From Gammaproteobacteria bacterium (lineage in GTDB: Bacteria > Pseudomonadota > Gammaproteobacteria > Steroidobacterales > Steroidobacteraceae), in NCBI GenBank assembly GCA_003164785.1, contig PLUE01000037.1:1-64000 (forward strand): a stretch of 64,000 nucleotides of DNA. The letters are read 5' to 3'. Position numbers and translations under genes: made by a program. This document shows, piece after piece, positions 31,736-41,368 of this stretch (within the stretch, counting starts at the first letter, position 1; the number at the start of each line of letters is the position of its first letter). Under the pieces are notes generated by a model that saw only the letters and a list, made by a program, of their open reading frames with translations, had not been told where the DNA came from and searched no databases.

Positions 31736-32803
31736 TTACGTGTATGGCCACACCGCGAGACCGTGCACGGCATTGCGGATGTCCATCGATAGATTCAGAT
31801 GCATGAGCCGCCGGCCGGCGTCGATGTCGTAGACGGCGATCGTCGACGGCGATGAGCCGCCGGCCACCAGACCCTCGCCGAGGGCGCACAGGCCGCGCGC
31901 GAATCGTGGTCGGGCCACGTCCGAGGCGAAGCGTGCGGCGTTGATGATGGCGGCGGGGTCGAAGTCCGGGACCGACATGCCGGCGGATTTGCCGCGGCTG
32001 CGATAACAGACGCGTTCACCGGCCGTGTCATTGTAAATCACACCCTCACCCAGCATCTGGGCGTTGTGGGTGCCCGCGGGCAGTTCGGCGGCCAGGGACA
32101 GGCCGTTCGCATCCGCGTACAGCAGGCCGGGGGTGCGCAGGCCGCTGAACCAGAACCCGGACGGCGCTGCGGTGACGGAGTTGATGTGAAATCGATTGAT
32201 CGGTGTCGGGACGGCGGGACTCGACCCAGCCGCCGCTCGGGGCGACGACCCTGATTCCGCTCCGGCCTGACTGGCCTGATGGGCCGAGCCGGCCGCGCTG
32301 GCAGACGCCGGCGAGCCCGCTGAGCCGGCCGGGCCGACCGGATTGGCCGGCCCGGGTTCGAGCGAAGGGACGAAAGGCCGCAGTTCGAGGGTGTTATCGC
32401 GGGCGGCGAGCTGCCAGGCGCCGGTGAAGCGCCGGGTCCGTAGATCGAACATGAGCACGCTGTCGAAACCGGTGGACGTGAGCAACACGCGGCCGGCGGC
32501 GACGCTGATCTCGTGGCAGTGCTGCAGATAGGGGTTGCCGTAGGATTCCAGCACGGTGAAGTTGCGGTCGAGGATCAGCAGTTCGGCATTCGCGGCGACC
32601 AGGATGTGTTCGCCGTCATAGGCGATCCCGCGCAGGCCGCGATCGCCGCCGCGTCCGGCAATATCGATGTTGGTGGTATTCCAATCGAGCTTCAGTTCGG
32701 CGCTGCCGCGCTCGAGATCGACGAGATAGAGGCCGCCGTGGCTCTCGCCGAGATGGGAGCCTCGAATCACCGATGAGGCCAGAAGCATTGGTAGCCGGCC
32801 CAT
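31736..32803 (-). CDS. Beta-propeller-like protein of unknown function (TIGR03032/DUF4915-like)
   Basis: A 355-residue protein with repeated strand motifs (GGLYLVDLERG, LLILDRNFTVLESYG, VLMFDLRTRRF, GFWFSGLRTPG, IAVYDIDAGRR) suggesting an SMP-30/NHL-like propeller. It is interrupted near residues 145-200 by a low-complexity Ser/Ala/Gly/Pro insert. The enzymatic role is unknown. I chose the ATG at 32803; a TTG at 32836 would overlap the upstream hydroxylase gene by 23 bp; neither has a good ribosome site. It pairs with the Asp/Asn-hydroxylase-like gene. Confidence 0.6.
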   Translation of the reverse strand: MGRLPMLLASSVIRGSHLGESHGGLYLVDLERGSAELKLDWNTTNIDIAGRGGDRGLRGIAYDGEHILVAANAELLILDRNFTVLESYGNPYLQHCHEISVAAGRVLLTSTGFDSVLMFDLRTRRFTGAWQLAARDNTLELRPFVPSLEPGPANPVGPAGSAGSPASASAAGSAHQASQAGAESGSSPRAAAGSSPAVPTPINRFHINSVTAAPSGFWFSGLRTPGLLYADANGLSLAAELPAGTHNAQMLGEGVIYNDTAGERVCYRSRGKSAGMSVPDFDPAAIINAARFASDVARPRFARGLCALGEGLVAGGSSPSTIAVYDIDAGRRLMHLNLSMDIRNAVHGLAVWPYT

Positions 32804-32813
32804 GGCGGGGGTG

Positions 32814-33350
32814 CTAATCGGGCGCGTAGTCGACAATGAGATGGATGCGGGCGGTATCGCCGTGGTTCTCGACGCTGTGGGGCAGCTTGTTGTTGAGCTC
32901 GAATGCCTGGCCGGGTTGGGTGGCGATGCGCTCCGAGCCGACCATGAACTGCACCTTCGGGTTGGTCACGAGCGGCACGTGAATGCGGTGCGAGATGGAG
33001 AACGAGGAGTGCTGATCGACGTGCGCGTCGATGCTGCAATCCGGCAGCACGCGGGCGAGCACGGCCCGCAGGATCAGGCCGCCCGGCGGGTAATGCGTGG
33101 CGACGATCTGGTCGATGATCGGCATGGTCACGTCGTTGAACGCGTCCCATGCGTGCGCGTGCGTGACGTGGACTTCGGGCCAGCCGGTGAAGAACACGAG
33201 GATGATGGATTGGGTCTGGGCGTGGACTTCATAGTCGTCCTGCCGTCGATTGTCCGTGTACCACGCACGTTCCTCGGTGGCGAGCACGCGCTCGATCAAC
33301 CGCGAACTGTCGACGAACCCCAGGGGCCGGATGGCGGTGTCAATCTGCAC
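32814..33350 (-). CDS. Aspartyl/asparaginyl beta-hydroxylase-like dioxygenase
   Basis: A 178-residue 2-oxoglutarate/Fe(II) oxygenase-like protein. SIDAHVDQHSSFSISHRIHV (about 113-132) and KLPHSVENHGDTARIHLIVD near the C-terminus carry the two-His iron site of the AspH family (PF05118), with the Arg that binds 2-oxoglutarate. It is small compared with animal AspH, as usual for bacterial members. GTG start. The target may be a protein or free metabolite; it neighbours a propeller-like protein, and a TPR-sulfotransferase gene is divergent at 42366. Confidence 0.75.
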   Translation of the reverse strand: MQIDTAIRPLGFVDSSRLIERVLATEERAWYTDNRRQDDYEVHAQTQSIILVFFTGWPEVHVTHAHAWDAFNDVTMPIIDQIVATHYPPGGLILRAVLARVLPDCSIDAHVDQHSSFSISHRIHVPLVTNPKVQFMVGSERIATQPGQAFELNNKLPHSVENHGDTARIHLIVDYAPD

Positions 33351-33477
33351 GGGTTGCTCGCCGGGTCATGGGGCGAGTTTACGAAATGGGCGCAGGGCCC
33401 ACAAGCAAAGGGCCCGGCAGCCCAGGTTCGGGCCGCTGCGGAACAGGGTATTCAACGACGCGGCCCGGGTACGGGTC

Positions 33478-34032
33478 TCAGCGACCCGGATAAAACTCTG
33501 CCGCAATTTCCTGCAGGACGCCGGTGACGTAGCCGCTGAACGAACGCCAGACCTCGATGTGGAACGTGTCCGAGCCGCGTCGCCACAGGACGATATCGGC
33601 CTTCGCGAATACCGTGCGCGTGCACATGCCGACGGGGAACGCCGCCATATCGAGATCCAAGGGGCACGCGCCGCTCAGGATGGTCGTGGCGAACGGTCCG
33701 CTCACCTCGAGCGCAAACTGGCGGTGACTGACGTCGACCAGGGCATGCGGGACATGGGCGAGCGCGTTTTCGAGCGCGGCTAAGAGGGCGCCTGCGTCGG
33801 GCTCGCGGGCGAAATCCAGCATCAGGTATTCATCCGGCCCCAGCCACAGGCTCGCGTGGGTCGAGTGAACATTGGACCGGCAGGCGTCCTCCGGAAACGG
33901 GGTGCCCCAGACGGCGAGCGCGGCGCGCTGCGCCGTGGCGTCACCGTTGAAGGCCAGGCGGACGGCGGGCGGCAGCACCTTGAGCCAGGGGGTACTGAGG
34001 GCAGTCGCTGCTCGACGCGCGATTTCAACCAT
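33478..34032 (-). CDS. soxG: Sarcosine oxidase gamma subunit (copy 1)
   Basis: A 184-residue SoxG-like subunit related to the GcvT fold: NVHSTHASLWLGPDEYLM near residue 55, HALVDVSHRQFALEVSG near 97, and C-terminal FHIEVWRSFSGYVTGVLQEI. It completes the heterotetramer with SoxA, B and D. I chose the ATG at 34032 because GGAG lies 9 bp upstream; it overlaps soxA by 8 bp. An ATG at 34056 is possible. Confidence 0.85.
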   Translation of the reverse strand: MVEIARRAATALSTPWLKVLPPAVRLAFNGDATAQRAALAVWGTPFPEDACRSNVHSTHASLWLGPDEYLMLDFAREPDAGALLAALENALAHVPHALVDVSHRQFALEVSGPFATTILSGACPLDLDMAAFPVGMCTRTVFAKADIVLWRRGSDTFHIEVWRSFSGYVTGVLQEIAAEFYPGR

Positions 34033-37018
34033 TGATGCGGGCTCCGGTCGGGTCATAGAACACCGGCGAGGTAACTTCGACTTCGAGGTCGCCTCCCGGC
34101 ATCGGTACGTAAAGGGTCTGGCCGAGCTTGGCCCGGCCGCCGGCGACGAGGGCGAGCGCGATCGGGTAGCCCAGCACGCTGCTGGCATACGAGGAGGTCA
34201 CATGGCCGATAAGTTCCATCGGCGGCGTCTGCCCCTGCTTGGCGGCAACCTGCGCGCCTTCCTCGAGCACGATGTCCGGGCTCTTGGTGCGCAGGCCCAC
34301 CAGCTGTTTGCGATTGGCGGCATTCATCGACGGCCGCTGCAGCGAGCGCTTGCCGACGAAGTCGGGCTTGGTCTTGCCGATGGCCCAGGTCAGGCCTGCG
34401 TCGTCGGGGGTGACCGTGCCGTCCGTGTCCTGGCCCACGATGATGTAGCCCTTCTCGGCGCGCAGCACGTGCATGCTCTCGGTGCCGTACTCGACCATGC
34501 CGTGCGGCTGTCCCGCCGCGTGGATGGCTTCCCACACCGCGGCGCCGTAATCGGCCGGCACGTTGACCTCGAAGCCGAGTTCGCCGGTGAAGCTCACCCG
34601 GAACAGCAGCATCGGGATGCCGCAGATGGCGCCGCGTTCGACGCTCATGTGCGGCATGGCGGCGGCGCTGATGTCGATGCCCGAGACCAGGGGCTCGAGC
34701 ACCTTGCGGGCATTCGGTCCCTGCACCGCGATCACCGCCCATTGCTCGGTGGTCGACGTGAGCCAGACCTTGAGCTGCGGCCATTCGGTCTGTCGGTAAT
34801 CTTCCATCATGGCCAGCACGCGCGGCGCGCCGCCGGTGGTGGTGGTGACGTGGAAGCGATCGGCGGCGAGTCGGGCCACGACGCCGTCGTCATAAATGAA
34901 CCCATCGTCGCGGCACAGGATGCCGTAGCGTGAGCGGCCGATGCCGAGGTTGGTCCAGTTGTTGATGTACAGCCGGTTCATGAACTCGGCGGCGTCAGCG
35001 CCGACCACCTCGATCTTGCCGAGCGTCGAGGCATCGAAGACGCCGCAGCCCTGGCGGACGGCCACGCATTCGCGCGCGACTGCGGCATGCATGTCTTCGC
35101 CGTTGCGCGGGAAGTAACGTGCGCGTTTCCACAACCCGACGTTCTCGAACACGGCGCCCTTGGCGGCCGCCCATTCGTGCGTGGGCGTGGTGCGCAGCGG
35201 ATCGAACAGATCGCCGCGCGAGATGCCGGCGAAGCTGCCGAACGTCACCGGCGTGTAGGGCATGCGGAACGTGGTGAGCCCGACCTTCGGCAGGGCGACG
35301 TCGAGCTTCTGCGCGACGATGGCCATGGCATTGAGATTCGAGGTCTTGCCCTGATCGGTGGCCATGCCGGTGGTGGTGAAGCGCTTGACGTGTTCGATGG
35401 ACTGGAAGCCCTCGCGGGTGGCCAATGCCAGGTCCTTCGTCGTGACGTCGTGCTGCCAATCCACGAAGGACTTGGCTCTGGGGGGCGCCTCGGCGAGCGG
35501 CAGCGTGCCGAGATACGCATCGTTGCTGCGGATCGCCGTCTCGACCACGAAGCGTCGCGTGGCGTGTTGCGGCCCGGGCTCCGGCGCGGCCGCGGCGCCC
35601 GCCGACCAACCGTCCGCCAGCGCGTCCTCGAGATCGTAGATGCCGCGACAGGCGCCGGCCGAGCGTTCGTTCTCCGCCGACTGGCCGGGCACGAAGCACT
35701 TGAGCGCATCGCTCCAGGCGAGCTTGCCGCGCGATTGCGAGAACAGATGCACGCTCGGCGTGAAGCCGCCCGACATCAGCACGACGTCGCAATTGCATTT
35801 CTGCGTGGCGCGCACACTGCCGTTCTCCAGCCGGCCCAGCGAGATGCGGCTGACGCGCAGGTTGCCGTCGGTGCCGAGCACCGTCGAGGCGGGTATGACC
35901 TCGATGCCGGCGCGCCGCGCGGCTTCCGGCAATGCGCCGGTCGCGGTGGGCCTGACGTCGGCGATCGCGGCGATCGTCACGCCGGCGGCATGCAGATCGA
36001 GGGCGGTCTGGTAGGCGCCGTCGGCGGCCGTAACGATCACGGCGCGGCTGCCGACGCGCACGCCGTAGCGATTCAGATAGGTTTGACCGGCGCCGGCCAG
36101 CAGGATCCCGGGGCGGTCGTTGCCGGGGAATACCAGCGGCCGTTCGATGGCGCCGGCAGCGATGACCACCGCGGCCGCGCGCACCTGCCAGAGGCGCTCG
36201 CGTGGCTGGCCCACGGCCGGCTGCTGGAGGTGCTCGGTGAGGCGCTCGTTCAAGCCGATCAGGTTGTGCGGGAAATAGCCGAACGCTGTCGTGCGATGCA
36301 GCAGCGTCACGCGTGGGTTCGCACGCAGCGTGGCGAGCGAGCGTTCCACCCAGGCGAGCGCCGGCTCGCCATCGATGGTAGCCGCGTTGTCGCCCAGCAG
36401 GCTGCCGCCGAATTCGGGTTGTTCGTCGCACAGCAGGACGCGCGCGCCGCTCTGCGCCGCGGCCAATGCTGCCGCGATGCCGGCGGGGCCGGAGCCCACC
36501 ACGAGCACGTCGCAGTGCGCGTAGCGCTGTGCATAACGGTCCGGATCGGGCAGGGTCGGCGCCTCGCCCAGGCCGGCGGCGCGGCGGATGATGGGTTCGT
36601 ACAGGGACTTCCAGGCTTTCTTCGGCCACATGAAGGTCTTGTAATAGAAGCCGGCCGGGAAGAACGGCGACAACACATCGTTCACGCGCCCGAGATCGAG
36701 GCGCAGGCTGGGCCAGCGATTTTGGCTGATGGCCGTCAGGCCGTCGTACAACTCGACCTGGGTGGCGCGCAGGTTCGGCGTGACCCGCGCGGCATCGCGG
36801 CTCACCGTGACGAGCGCGTTCGGCTCTTCGGACCCCGCGGCCAGGATGCCGCGAGGCCGGTGGTATTTGAACGATCGCCCGACGAGGTGGACGCCGTTGG
36901 CCAGGAGCCCGGAGGCGAGGCTGTCGCCGGCGAATCCTCGATAGGTCTTGCCGTCGAAGGTGAAGCGCAGCGGCTTGGTGCGGTCGATGCGACCGCCGCT
37001 CGCGGTACGGCCGCTCAC
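34025..37018 (-). CDS. soxA: Sarcosine oxidase alpha subunit (copy 1)
   Basis: A 997-residue subunit, full family length. The N-terminal 2Fe-2S-ferredoxin-like/NAD-binding part has GRSFKYHRPRGI near 48 and the dinucleotide loop VVGSGPAGIAAALAAA near 173. The C-terminal third is a GcvT-like folate-binding domain (RVSFTGELGFEVNVP, HVLRAEKGYIIVGQDTDG). It takes the methyl group of sarcosine as 5,10-methylene-tetrahydrofolate while SoxB oxidises the amine. GTG start, GTGA overlap with soxD. TTTGMATDQGKTSN matches the alpha-subunit family. Confidence 0.94.
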   Translation of the reverse strand: MSGRTASGGRIDRTKPLRFTFDGKTYRGFAGDSLASGLLANGVHLVGRSFKYHRPRGILAAGSEEPNALVTVSRDAARVTPNLRATQVELYDGLTAISQNRWPSLRLDLGRVNDVLSPFFPAGFYYKTFMWPKKAWKSLYEPIIRRAAGLGEAPTLPDPDRYAQRYAHCDVLVVGSGPAGIAAALAAAQSGARVLLCDEQPEFGGSLLGDNAATIDGEPALAWVERSLATLRANPRVTLLHRTTAFGYFPHNLIGLNERLTEHLQQPAVGQPRERLWQVRAAAVVIAAGAIERPLVFPGNDRPGILLAGAGQTYLNRYGVRVGSRAVIVTAADGAYQTALDLHAAGVTIAAIADVRPTATGALPEAARRAGIEVIPASTVLGTDGNLRVSRISLGRLENGSVRATQKCNCDVVLMSGGFTPSVHLFSQSRGKLAWSDALKCFVPGQSAENERSAGACRGIYDLEDALADGWSAGAAAAPEPGPQHATRRFVVETAIRSNDAYLGTLPLAEAPPRAKSFVDWQHDVTTKDLALATREGFQSIEHVKRFTTTGMATDQGKTSNLNAMAIVAQKLDVALPKVGLTTFRMPYTPVTFGSFAGISRGDLFDPLRTTPTHEWAAAKGAVFENVGLWKRARYFPRNGEDMHAAVARECVAVRQGCGVFDASTLGKIEVVGADAAEFMNRLYINNWTNLGIGRSRYGILCRDDGFIYDDGVVARLAADRFHVTTTTGGAPRVLAMMEDYRQTEWPQLKVWLTSTTEQWAVIAVQGPNARKVLEPLVSGIDISAAAMPHMSVERGAICGIPMLLFRVSFTGELGFEVNVPADYGAAVWEAIHAAGQPHGMVEYGTESMHVLRAEKGYIIVGQDTDGTVTPDDAGLTWAIGKTKPDFVGKRSLQRPSMNAANRKQLVGLRTKSPDIVLEEGAQVAAKQGQTPPMELIGHVTSSYASSVLGYPIALALVAGGRAKLGQTLYVPMPGGDLEVEVTSPVFYDPTGARING

Positions 37019-37371
37019 GCGCCGCTCCGCGGCGTCGCCGCGGCCGATGGCGTCGCCGCGGCCGATGGCGTCGTGGCTGCCGGCGGCGTCAGCCCGGGAG
37101 TCGGCGGCTGCGGCGTGCCCGACTTGTAGGTCGCCAGGAAGTGATCCGTGGTGGTGTCGCGTACGGCATTGAAAAACCGGCCGCAGCCACGCGCATGGCG
37201 CCAGCGTTCGGCGTAGATGCCCTTGGTGTTCGTGCGCATGTACAGAAAATCGGTCCAGGCCTGATCGTCGAGCTCGGCGGGCCTTGCGGGCCGCGCCAGA
37301 TGCGCCTGACCTCCGTAGGTGAACTCGAGTTCGGGACGTTTACCGCAATAGGGACAATCGATCAGCAGCAT
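37015..37371 (-). CDS. soxD: Sarcosine oxidase delta subunit (copy 1)
   Basis: A 118-residue zinc subunit. Ligands C6, C9 (CPYCG), H59 and C63 (RHARGCG) match the Cys-Cys-His-Cys site of known delta subunits in both spacing and number. After residue 85 the family fold ends and a low-complexity tail (TPPAATTPSAAATPSAAATP) follows, produced by a perfect 18-bp tandem duplication. The tail directly precedes the soxA start. It lies between soxB and soxA, the usual BDAG order. Confidence 0.92.
   Translation of the reverse strand: MLLIDCPYCGKRPELEFTYGGQAHLARPARPAELDDQAWTDFLYMRTNTKGIYAERWRHARGCGRFFNAVRDTTTDHFLATYKSGTPQPPTPGLTPPAATTPSAAATPSAAATPRSGA
37037..37072. repeat. Perfect 18-bp tandem duplication in the soxD tail
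   Basis: Two exact copies of an 18-bp unit (37037-37054 and 37055-37072; GCCGCGGCCGATGGCGTC) encode SAAATP twice in the C-terminal tail of SoxD. The repeat is in frame and prone to slippage in multiples of six residues. Confidence 0.85.
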
Positions 37372-37381
37372 GGTGGAGAGC

Positions 37382-38641
37382 TCAGTGGGCCACGGCTGCC
37401 GCCGCGGCCTCGTCGATCAAATAGCCGTCGCGGAAGCGTTCGATGGTGAACGGCGCGTTGATGGGATGCGGTTCGTCGTGCGCAATGGTATGTGCGAAGA
37501 CGTGCGCCGAGCCCGGTGTCGCCTTGAAGCCGCCCGTGCCCCAGCCGCAATTCACGTACAGGCCCTTCACCGGCGTCTTGGCGATGATGGGCGAGCGGTC
37601 GGGCGTCACGTCGACGATGCCGCCCCAGTTGCGCATCATGCGCATCCGGCGAAAGTTCGGGAACAATTCGCAGATGGCGTCGAGCGTGTGGGTGTTGATG
37701 TGCAGCGCGCCGCGCTGCGTGTACGAGGTGTATGCGTCGGTGCCCGCGCCGATGACCAGCTCGCCCTTGTCGGACTGGCTGATGTAGGCATGGATGGTGT
37801 TCGACATCACCACGCACGGGAAAATCGGCTTGACCGGCTCGGACACCAGCGCCTGCAGCGGATAGCTTTCGAGCGGCAGCTGCACGCCCGCGAGCGCGAG
37901 CACCACGCTGGTGTTGCCCGCGGCGGAGACGCCGATTTTCGCTGAGCGGATCACGCCGCGCGAGGTCTGCACGCCTTCCACCGCGCCGGCGGCGTCGCGC
38001 ATGATACCGGTGACCTCGCAATTCTCGATGATGTCCACGCCCAACTCGTCGGCCGCGCGCGCGTAGCCCCAGGCCACCGCATCGTGGCGCGCCGTGCCGC
38101 CGCGACGCTGCAACGCTGCGCCCAACACCGGATAGCGGATGTTGCCTTCGATGTTGAGCAGGGGGCAGAACTCCTTCGCTTGGGCGGGCTCCAGCCACTC
38201 GTTGTCGACGCCGTTGCAGCGATTGGCGTGCACATGGCGCTTGAACACCTGGATGTCGTGGACCGTATGCGCCAGCATCATGACGCCGCGCGGCGAGAAC
38301 ATGACGTTGTAGTTGAGCTCCTGCGACAGGTTCTCCCACAGCTTGACCGAGTGGTCATAGAGCGCGGCGCTCTCGTTGAACAGGTAATTCGAGCGGATGA
38401 TCGTCGTGTTCCGCCCGGTGTTGCCGCCGCCGATCCAGCCCTTCTCGAGAACCGCGACATTGGTGAGGCCGTGCTCCTTCGCCAGATAGTACGCGGCCCC
38501 GAGGCCATGGCCGCCGCCGCCCACGATGATGGCGTCATAGGCGGGCTTCGGCTCGGGCTTGCGCCATTGCTTCTGCCAGCCGAGGTGACCCGACAGGCCG
38601 CGTCGAATCAGCGCCAATGCGGAAAAGGATTGCCTGCTCAT
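37382..38641 (-). CDS. soxB: Sarcosine oxidase beta subunit (copy 1)
   Basis: A 419-residue FAD/FMN subunit that oxidises the amine. FAD loop [17 protein letters not shown] (38-54), the [18 protein letters not shown] signature (71-88) and [17 protein letters not shown], where H186 corresponds to the covalent-FMN histidine. It ends [13 protein letters not shown] and [11 protein letters not shown]. First gene of soxBDAG copy 1; it follows the dimethylglycine dehydrogenase gene by 13 bp, so dimethylglycine and sarcosine oxidation are cotranscribed. Confidence 0.94.
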   Translation of the reverse strand: MSRQSFSALALIRRGLSGHLGWQKQWRKPEPKPAYDAIIVGGGGHGLGAAYYLAKEHGLTNVAVLEKGWIGGGNTGRNTTIIRSNYLFNESAALYDHSVKLWENLSQELNYNVMFSPRGVMMLAHTVHDIQVFKRHVHANRCNGVDNEWLEPAQAKEFCPLLNIEGNIRYPVLGAALQRRGGTARHDAVAWGYARAADELGVDIIENCEVTGIMRDAAGAVEGVQTSRGVIRSAKIGVSAAGNTSVVLALAGVQLPLESYPLQALVSEPVKPIFPCVVMSNTIHAYISQSDKGELVIGAGTDAYTSYTQRGALHINTHTLDAICELFPNFRRMRMMRNWGGIVDVTPDRSPIIAKTPVKGLYVNCGWGTGGFKATPGSAHVFAHTIAHDEPHPINAPFTIERFRDGYLIDEAAAAAVAH

Positions 38642-38654
38642 GGCGTGCGGTCAC

Positions 38655-41114
38655 TTAAGCCCGTAGTTCCTTGTTCTCTGGATCATAAGGCGAGTCCACC
38701 AGAACCGTCGCCTGCTTGCGTTCTCCGAGGATCTCGATCTGCAGTTCGCCGCCGACGGCCGCGAACTCAGGGGTCACGTAGCCCAACCCGAGGCTCTTGC
38801 CGAGCGCATGGCCATAATAACCCGCGGTGGCACGGCCTACGAGATTGCCGTGGGCGTCGAACAGCGGCTCGTTGCCGAGCGCGTCGGCCTCGGTGACGCC
38901 GTGGACCTCGAACGTGATGAAGCGGTGCGGCACGCCGGCCTGCAGCTGCTTCTCGAGCGCTTCCTTGCCGATGAACGGCCCCTTGTTCAAGCGCACGAAA
39001 CGATCCAGACCCGACTCGTAGGGTGTGTAATCCGGGCTCAAATCCGAGCCCCACATGCGGTAGGACTTCTCGAGCCGCAGCGATTCCATGGCGCGCATGC
39101 CGGCCATGCCGATGCCGAACTCGGCCCCGGCGGCGAACACCGCATCGAACAGGTGATGCGCGTATTCGATCGGGAAGTGCAGCTCCCAGCCCAGGGAGCC
39201 GACGAAGTTCACGCGCAGCAGGTACACGTCGACGGCGAGCCCGACCTCGGCCACCTGGCCCGTGAGCCAGGGGAAGGCCGCGTTGTCCAACGGCGTGTCG
39301 GTGAGCTTGGCCAGCACCTCGCGCGAACGCGGACCTGCCAGGACGAACACGCCGCGGCTGGTGGTGGTGTTGCGCAGGGTGACGCTGCCGTCGGTGGGCA
39401 GCTTCTGCTGCAGATAGTCGGCGTCGTAGCGCTCGGCCGCGCCGGCGCTCACCACGTAGAAATGGTCGTTCGCGATCTTGGTGATCGTGAATTCCGAGCG
39501 GATGCCGCCCTTGCGCGTCAACGCATGGCACAGCGCGATGCGACCGATCTTGGTCGGCACCTTGTTCGCGACCAGGCCGTCGAGCCAGGCTTCGGCGCCG
39601 GGACCGGTGACTTCGTGCTTGGTGAACGGCGACAGATCGATCACGCCGACGGATTCGCGCAGGCGCTTCGCCTCGTTGCCGACGTGCTCGAAGTAGTTCG
39701 AGCGGCGGAAGCTCCACTTGTCCTTGGGCTCCACGCCCGCGGGCGCGAACCAGTTGGCGCGCTCCCAGCCGTAGCGCTGACCGAACACGGCGCCCATGCG
39801 CGCCAGCTTGTCGTAGATCGGCGTGGTCTTGGCGGGGCGTGCATCGCTGCGCTCTTCATCCGGATAGTGGATGACGAACACGTTGCGATACGTTTCCTCG
39901 TTCTTCTGCACGACGTAGCGCTTGCTGGTGTAGGGACCGTAGCGGCGCGGATCGGTGGCCATCATGTCGATGCCGGGCTCGCCCTCGACGATCCACTCGG
40001 CCAGCTGCCAGCCCGAACCGCCGGCGGCGGTGATGCCGAAGCTGTGGCCTTCGTTGAGCCACAGGTTCTTCGCGCCCCAGGCGGGTCCGACCAACGGGCT
40101 GCCGTCGGGCGTGTAGGCGATGGGGCCGTTGACGATGTCCTTGATGCCGCAGGTGGCGAGCGACGGGACGCGCCGCTGGGCCGCTTCGATGTGCGGCAAC
40201 AAGCGCTCGAGATCGCCTTCGAACAGGCTCTTGCCGAACCAGTCGGGCACGCCGTCGGCGAAGCGGGCGGGAGCGCCGGCCTCGTAGGGGCCGAGGATCC
40301 AGCCCATGCGCTCCTCGCGCAGGTAGTACGACTGGTCGGATTCGCGCAGCACGGCCAGTTCGCGGCCGCCGTTCTGGCGGTAGGCCTTCAGTTCGGGGGA
40401 TTCGTCGTACACGATGTATTGGTGTTCGACCGGGATCGAGGGCACGTTGATGCCGAACATCCGGCCGGTCTGGCGGGCGTAGTTGCCGGTGGCGCACACC
40501 ACGTGCTCGGCGATGATGTCGCCCTTGTTGGTGGTCAGGTGCCATTCGCCCGACGGGGTGCGCTTCACCGCCGTGACTTCGGTCTGCTCGTAGATCTCGG
40601 CGCCGCGGCTGCGGGCGCCCTTGCGCAGCGCCATGGTCAGGTCGGCCGGTGCGATGTGGCCGTCGTCCGGGTGGTACAGCGCGCCCACGATGTTCGGGGT
40701 GTCGCCACCGTTGCCGATCTCGGCCAGGGGCCACAGCTCTTTGACTTGCCTAGGTCCGATGACCTGGAAGGGCACGCCGATGGTGTTGGCCGTGCCGCAG
40801 TACTTCAGATATTCGTCCATGCGGTCGCGGTTCGTGGCGAGGCGTAGATTGCCGGTGACGTGGAAGCTCACGTCCTGGCCGGTCTCGGCGGGGAGGCGCT
40901 TGTAGAGATCGACCGAGTACTTGTGCAGCTGCCCGACCGTGTAGCTCATATTAAAGAGCGGTAGGAGACCGGCGGCGTGCCAGGTCGATCCTGCGGTCAA
41001 TTCGGCACGCTCCAACAGAACGACGTCGGACCATCCTTTGAGGGCTAGATGATAGAGCGTGCTGACGCCTACCACACCGCCGCCAATGACGACGACGCGG
41101 GCATGAGTTTTCAT
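38655..41114 (-). CDS. Dimethylglycine dehydrogenase-type FAD/GcvT protein
   Basis: An 819-residue enzyme: DAO-type FAD domain (loop VVVIGGGVVGVSTLYHLA, 7-24; GSTWHAAGL with the flavin-linking His46) up to about 380, then FAO_M and GcvT-like folate domains (MAGMRAMESLRLEKSYRMWG, YESGLDRFVRLNKG). This is the dimethylglycine/sarcosine dehydrogenase architecture of mitochondria and many proteobacteria. Predicted: N,N-dimethylglycine to sarcosine, C1 unit to folate. The start is MKTHARVVV; the frame upstream is unsupported. It stands in for the two-subunit DgcAB of Pseudomonas. Confidence 0.88.
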   Translation of the reverse strand: MKTHARVVVIGGGVVGVSTLYHLALKGWSDVVLLERAELTAGSTWHAAGLLPLFNMSYTVGQLHKYSVDLYKRLPAETGQDVSFHVTGNLRLATNRDRMDEYLKYCGTANTIGVPFQVIGPRQVKELWPLAEIGNGGDTPNIVGALYHPDDGHIAPADLTMALRKGARSRGAEIYEQTEVTAVKRTPSGEWHLTTNKGDIIAEHVVCATGNYARQTGRMFGINVPSIPVEHQYIVYDESPELKAYRQNGGRELAVLRESDQSYYLREERMGWILGPYEAGAPARFADGVPDWFGKSLFEGDLERLLPHIEAAQRRVPSLATCGIKDIVNGPIAYTPDGSPLVGPAWGAKNLWLNEGHSFGITAAGGSGWQLAEWIVEGEPGIDMMATDPRRYGPYTSKRYVVQKNEETYRNVFVIHYPDEERSDARPAKTTPIYDKLARMGAVFGQRYGWERANWFAPAGVEPKDKWSFRRSNYFEHVGNEAKRLRESVGVIDLSPFTKHEVTGPGAEAWLDGLVANKVPTKIGRIALCHALTRKGGIRSEFTITKIANDHFYVVSAGAAERYDADYLQQKLPTDGSVTLRNTTTSRGVFVLAGPRSREVLAKLTDTPLDNAAFPWLTGQVAEVGLAVDVYLLRVNFVGSLGWELHFPIEYAHHLFDAVFAAGAEFGIGMAGMRAMESLRLEKSYRMWGSDLSPDYTPYESGLDRFVRLNKGPFIGKEALEKQLQAGVPHRFITFEVHGVTEADALGNEPLFDAHGNLVGRATAGYYGHALGKSLGLGYVTPEFAAVGGELQIEILGERKQATVLVDSPYDPENKELRA

Positions 41115-41368
41115 GGACTTAAAATCTCCCAACGCAAATGCGCTCCGCAGTGTAACCAGCGCGCGGGTAAACACGAGGCTAATTGCGACAATCCCTTATA
41201 GAAACGCGCCAGCGTGGCCGCGCGGGGCGTCGCGGCCCATCATGCCGGGCGCCGATTCTGTCCGGAATACGACGTCGGCTTGTCAAAATAGGCTATCCCG
41301 ATGCAGGAATGGCATAATGGATTGCCTGACCGTGCTCCCCGCTCCCGCTGATTCGATCCGGAGGCCCT
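41115..41368. promoter_or_regulatory. Divergent intergenic region, dimethylglycine-sox operon / regulator
   Basis: 254 bp without a gene between the leftward dimethylglycine-sarcosine operon and the rightward GbdR-like regulator. TTGTCA at 41280-41285 and CATAAT at 41313-41318 are visible but badly spaced for one sigma-70 promoter. Because GbdR proteins activate such catabolic operons, a binding site is expected here; I could not identify a convincing one. Confidence 0.35.

Noticed and set aside
35087-37129. 680-codon plus-strand frame opposite soxA copy 1
   Set aside because: Antisense shadow with the same biased composition; soxA is full length on the other strand.
41311-41327. Sigma-54-like element TGGCA-N7-TTGC before the GbdR-like gene
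   Set aside because: The GG-GC spacing is one base too long for a -24/-12 promoter, and the required spacing is strict.
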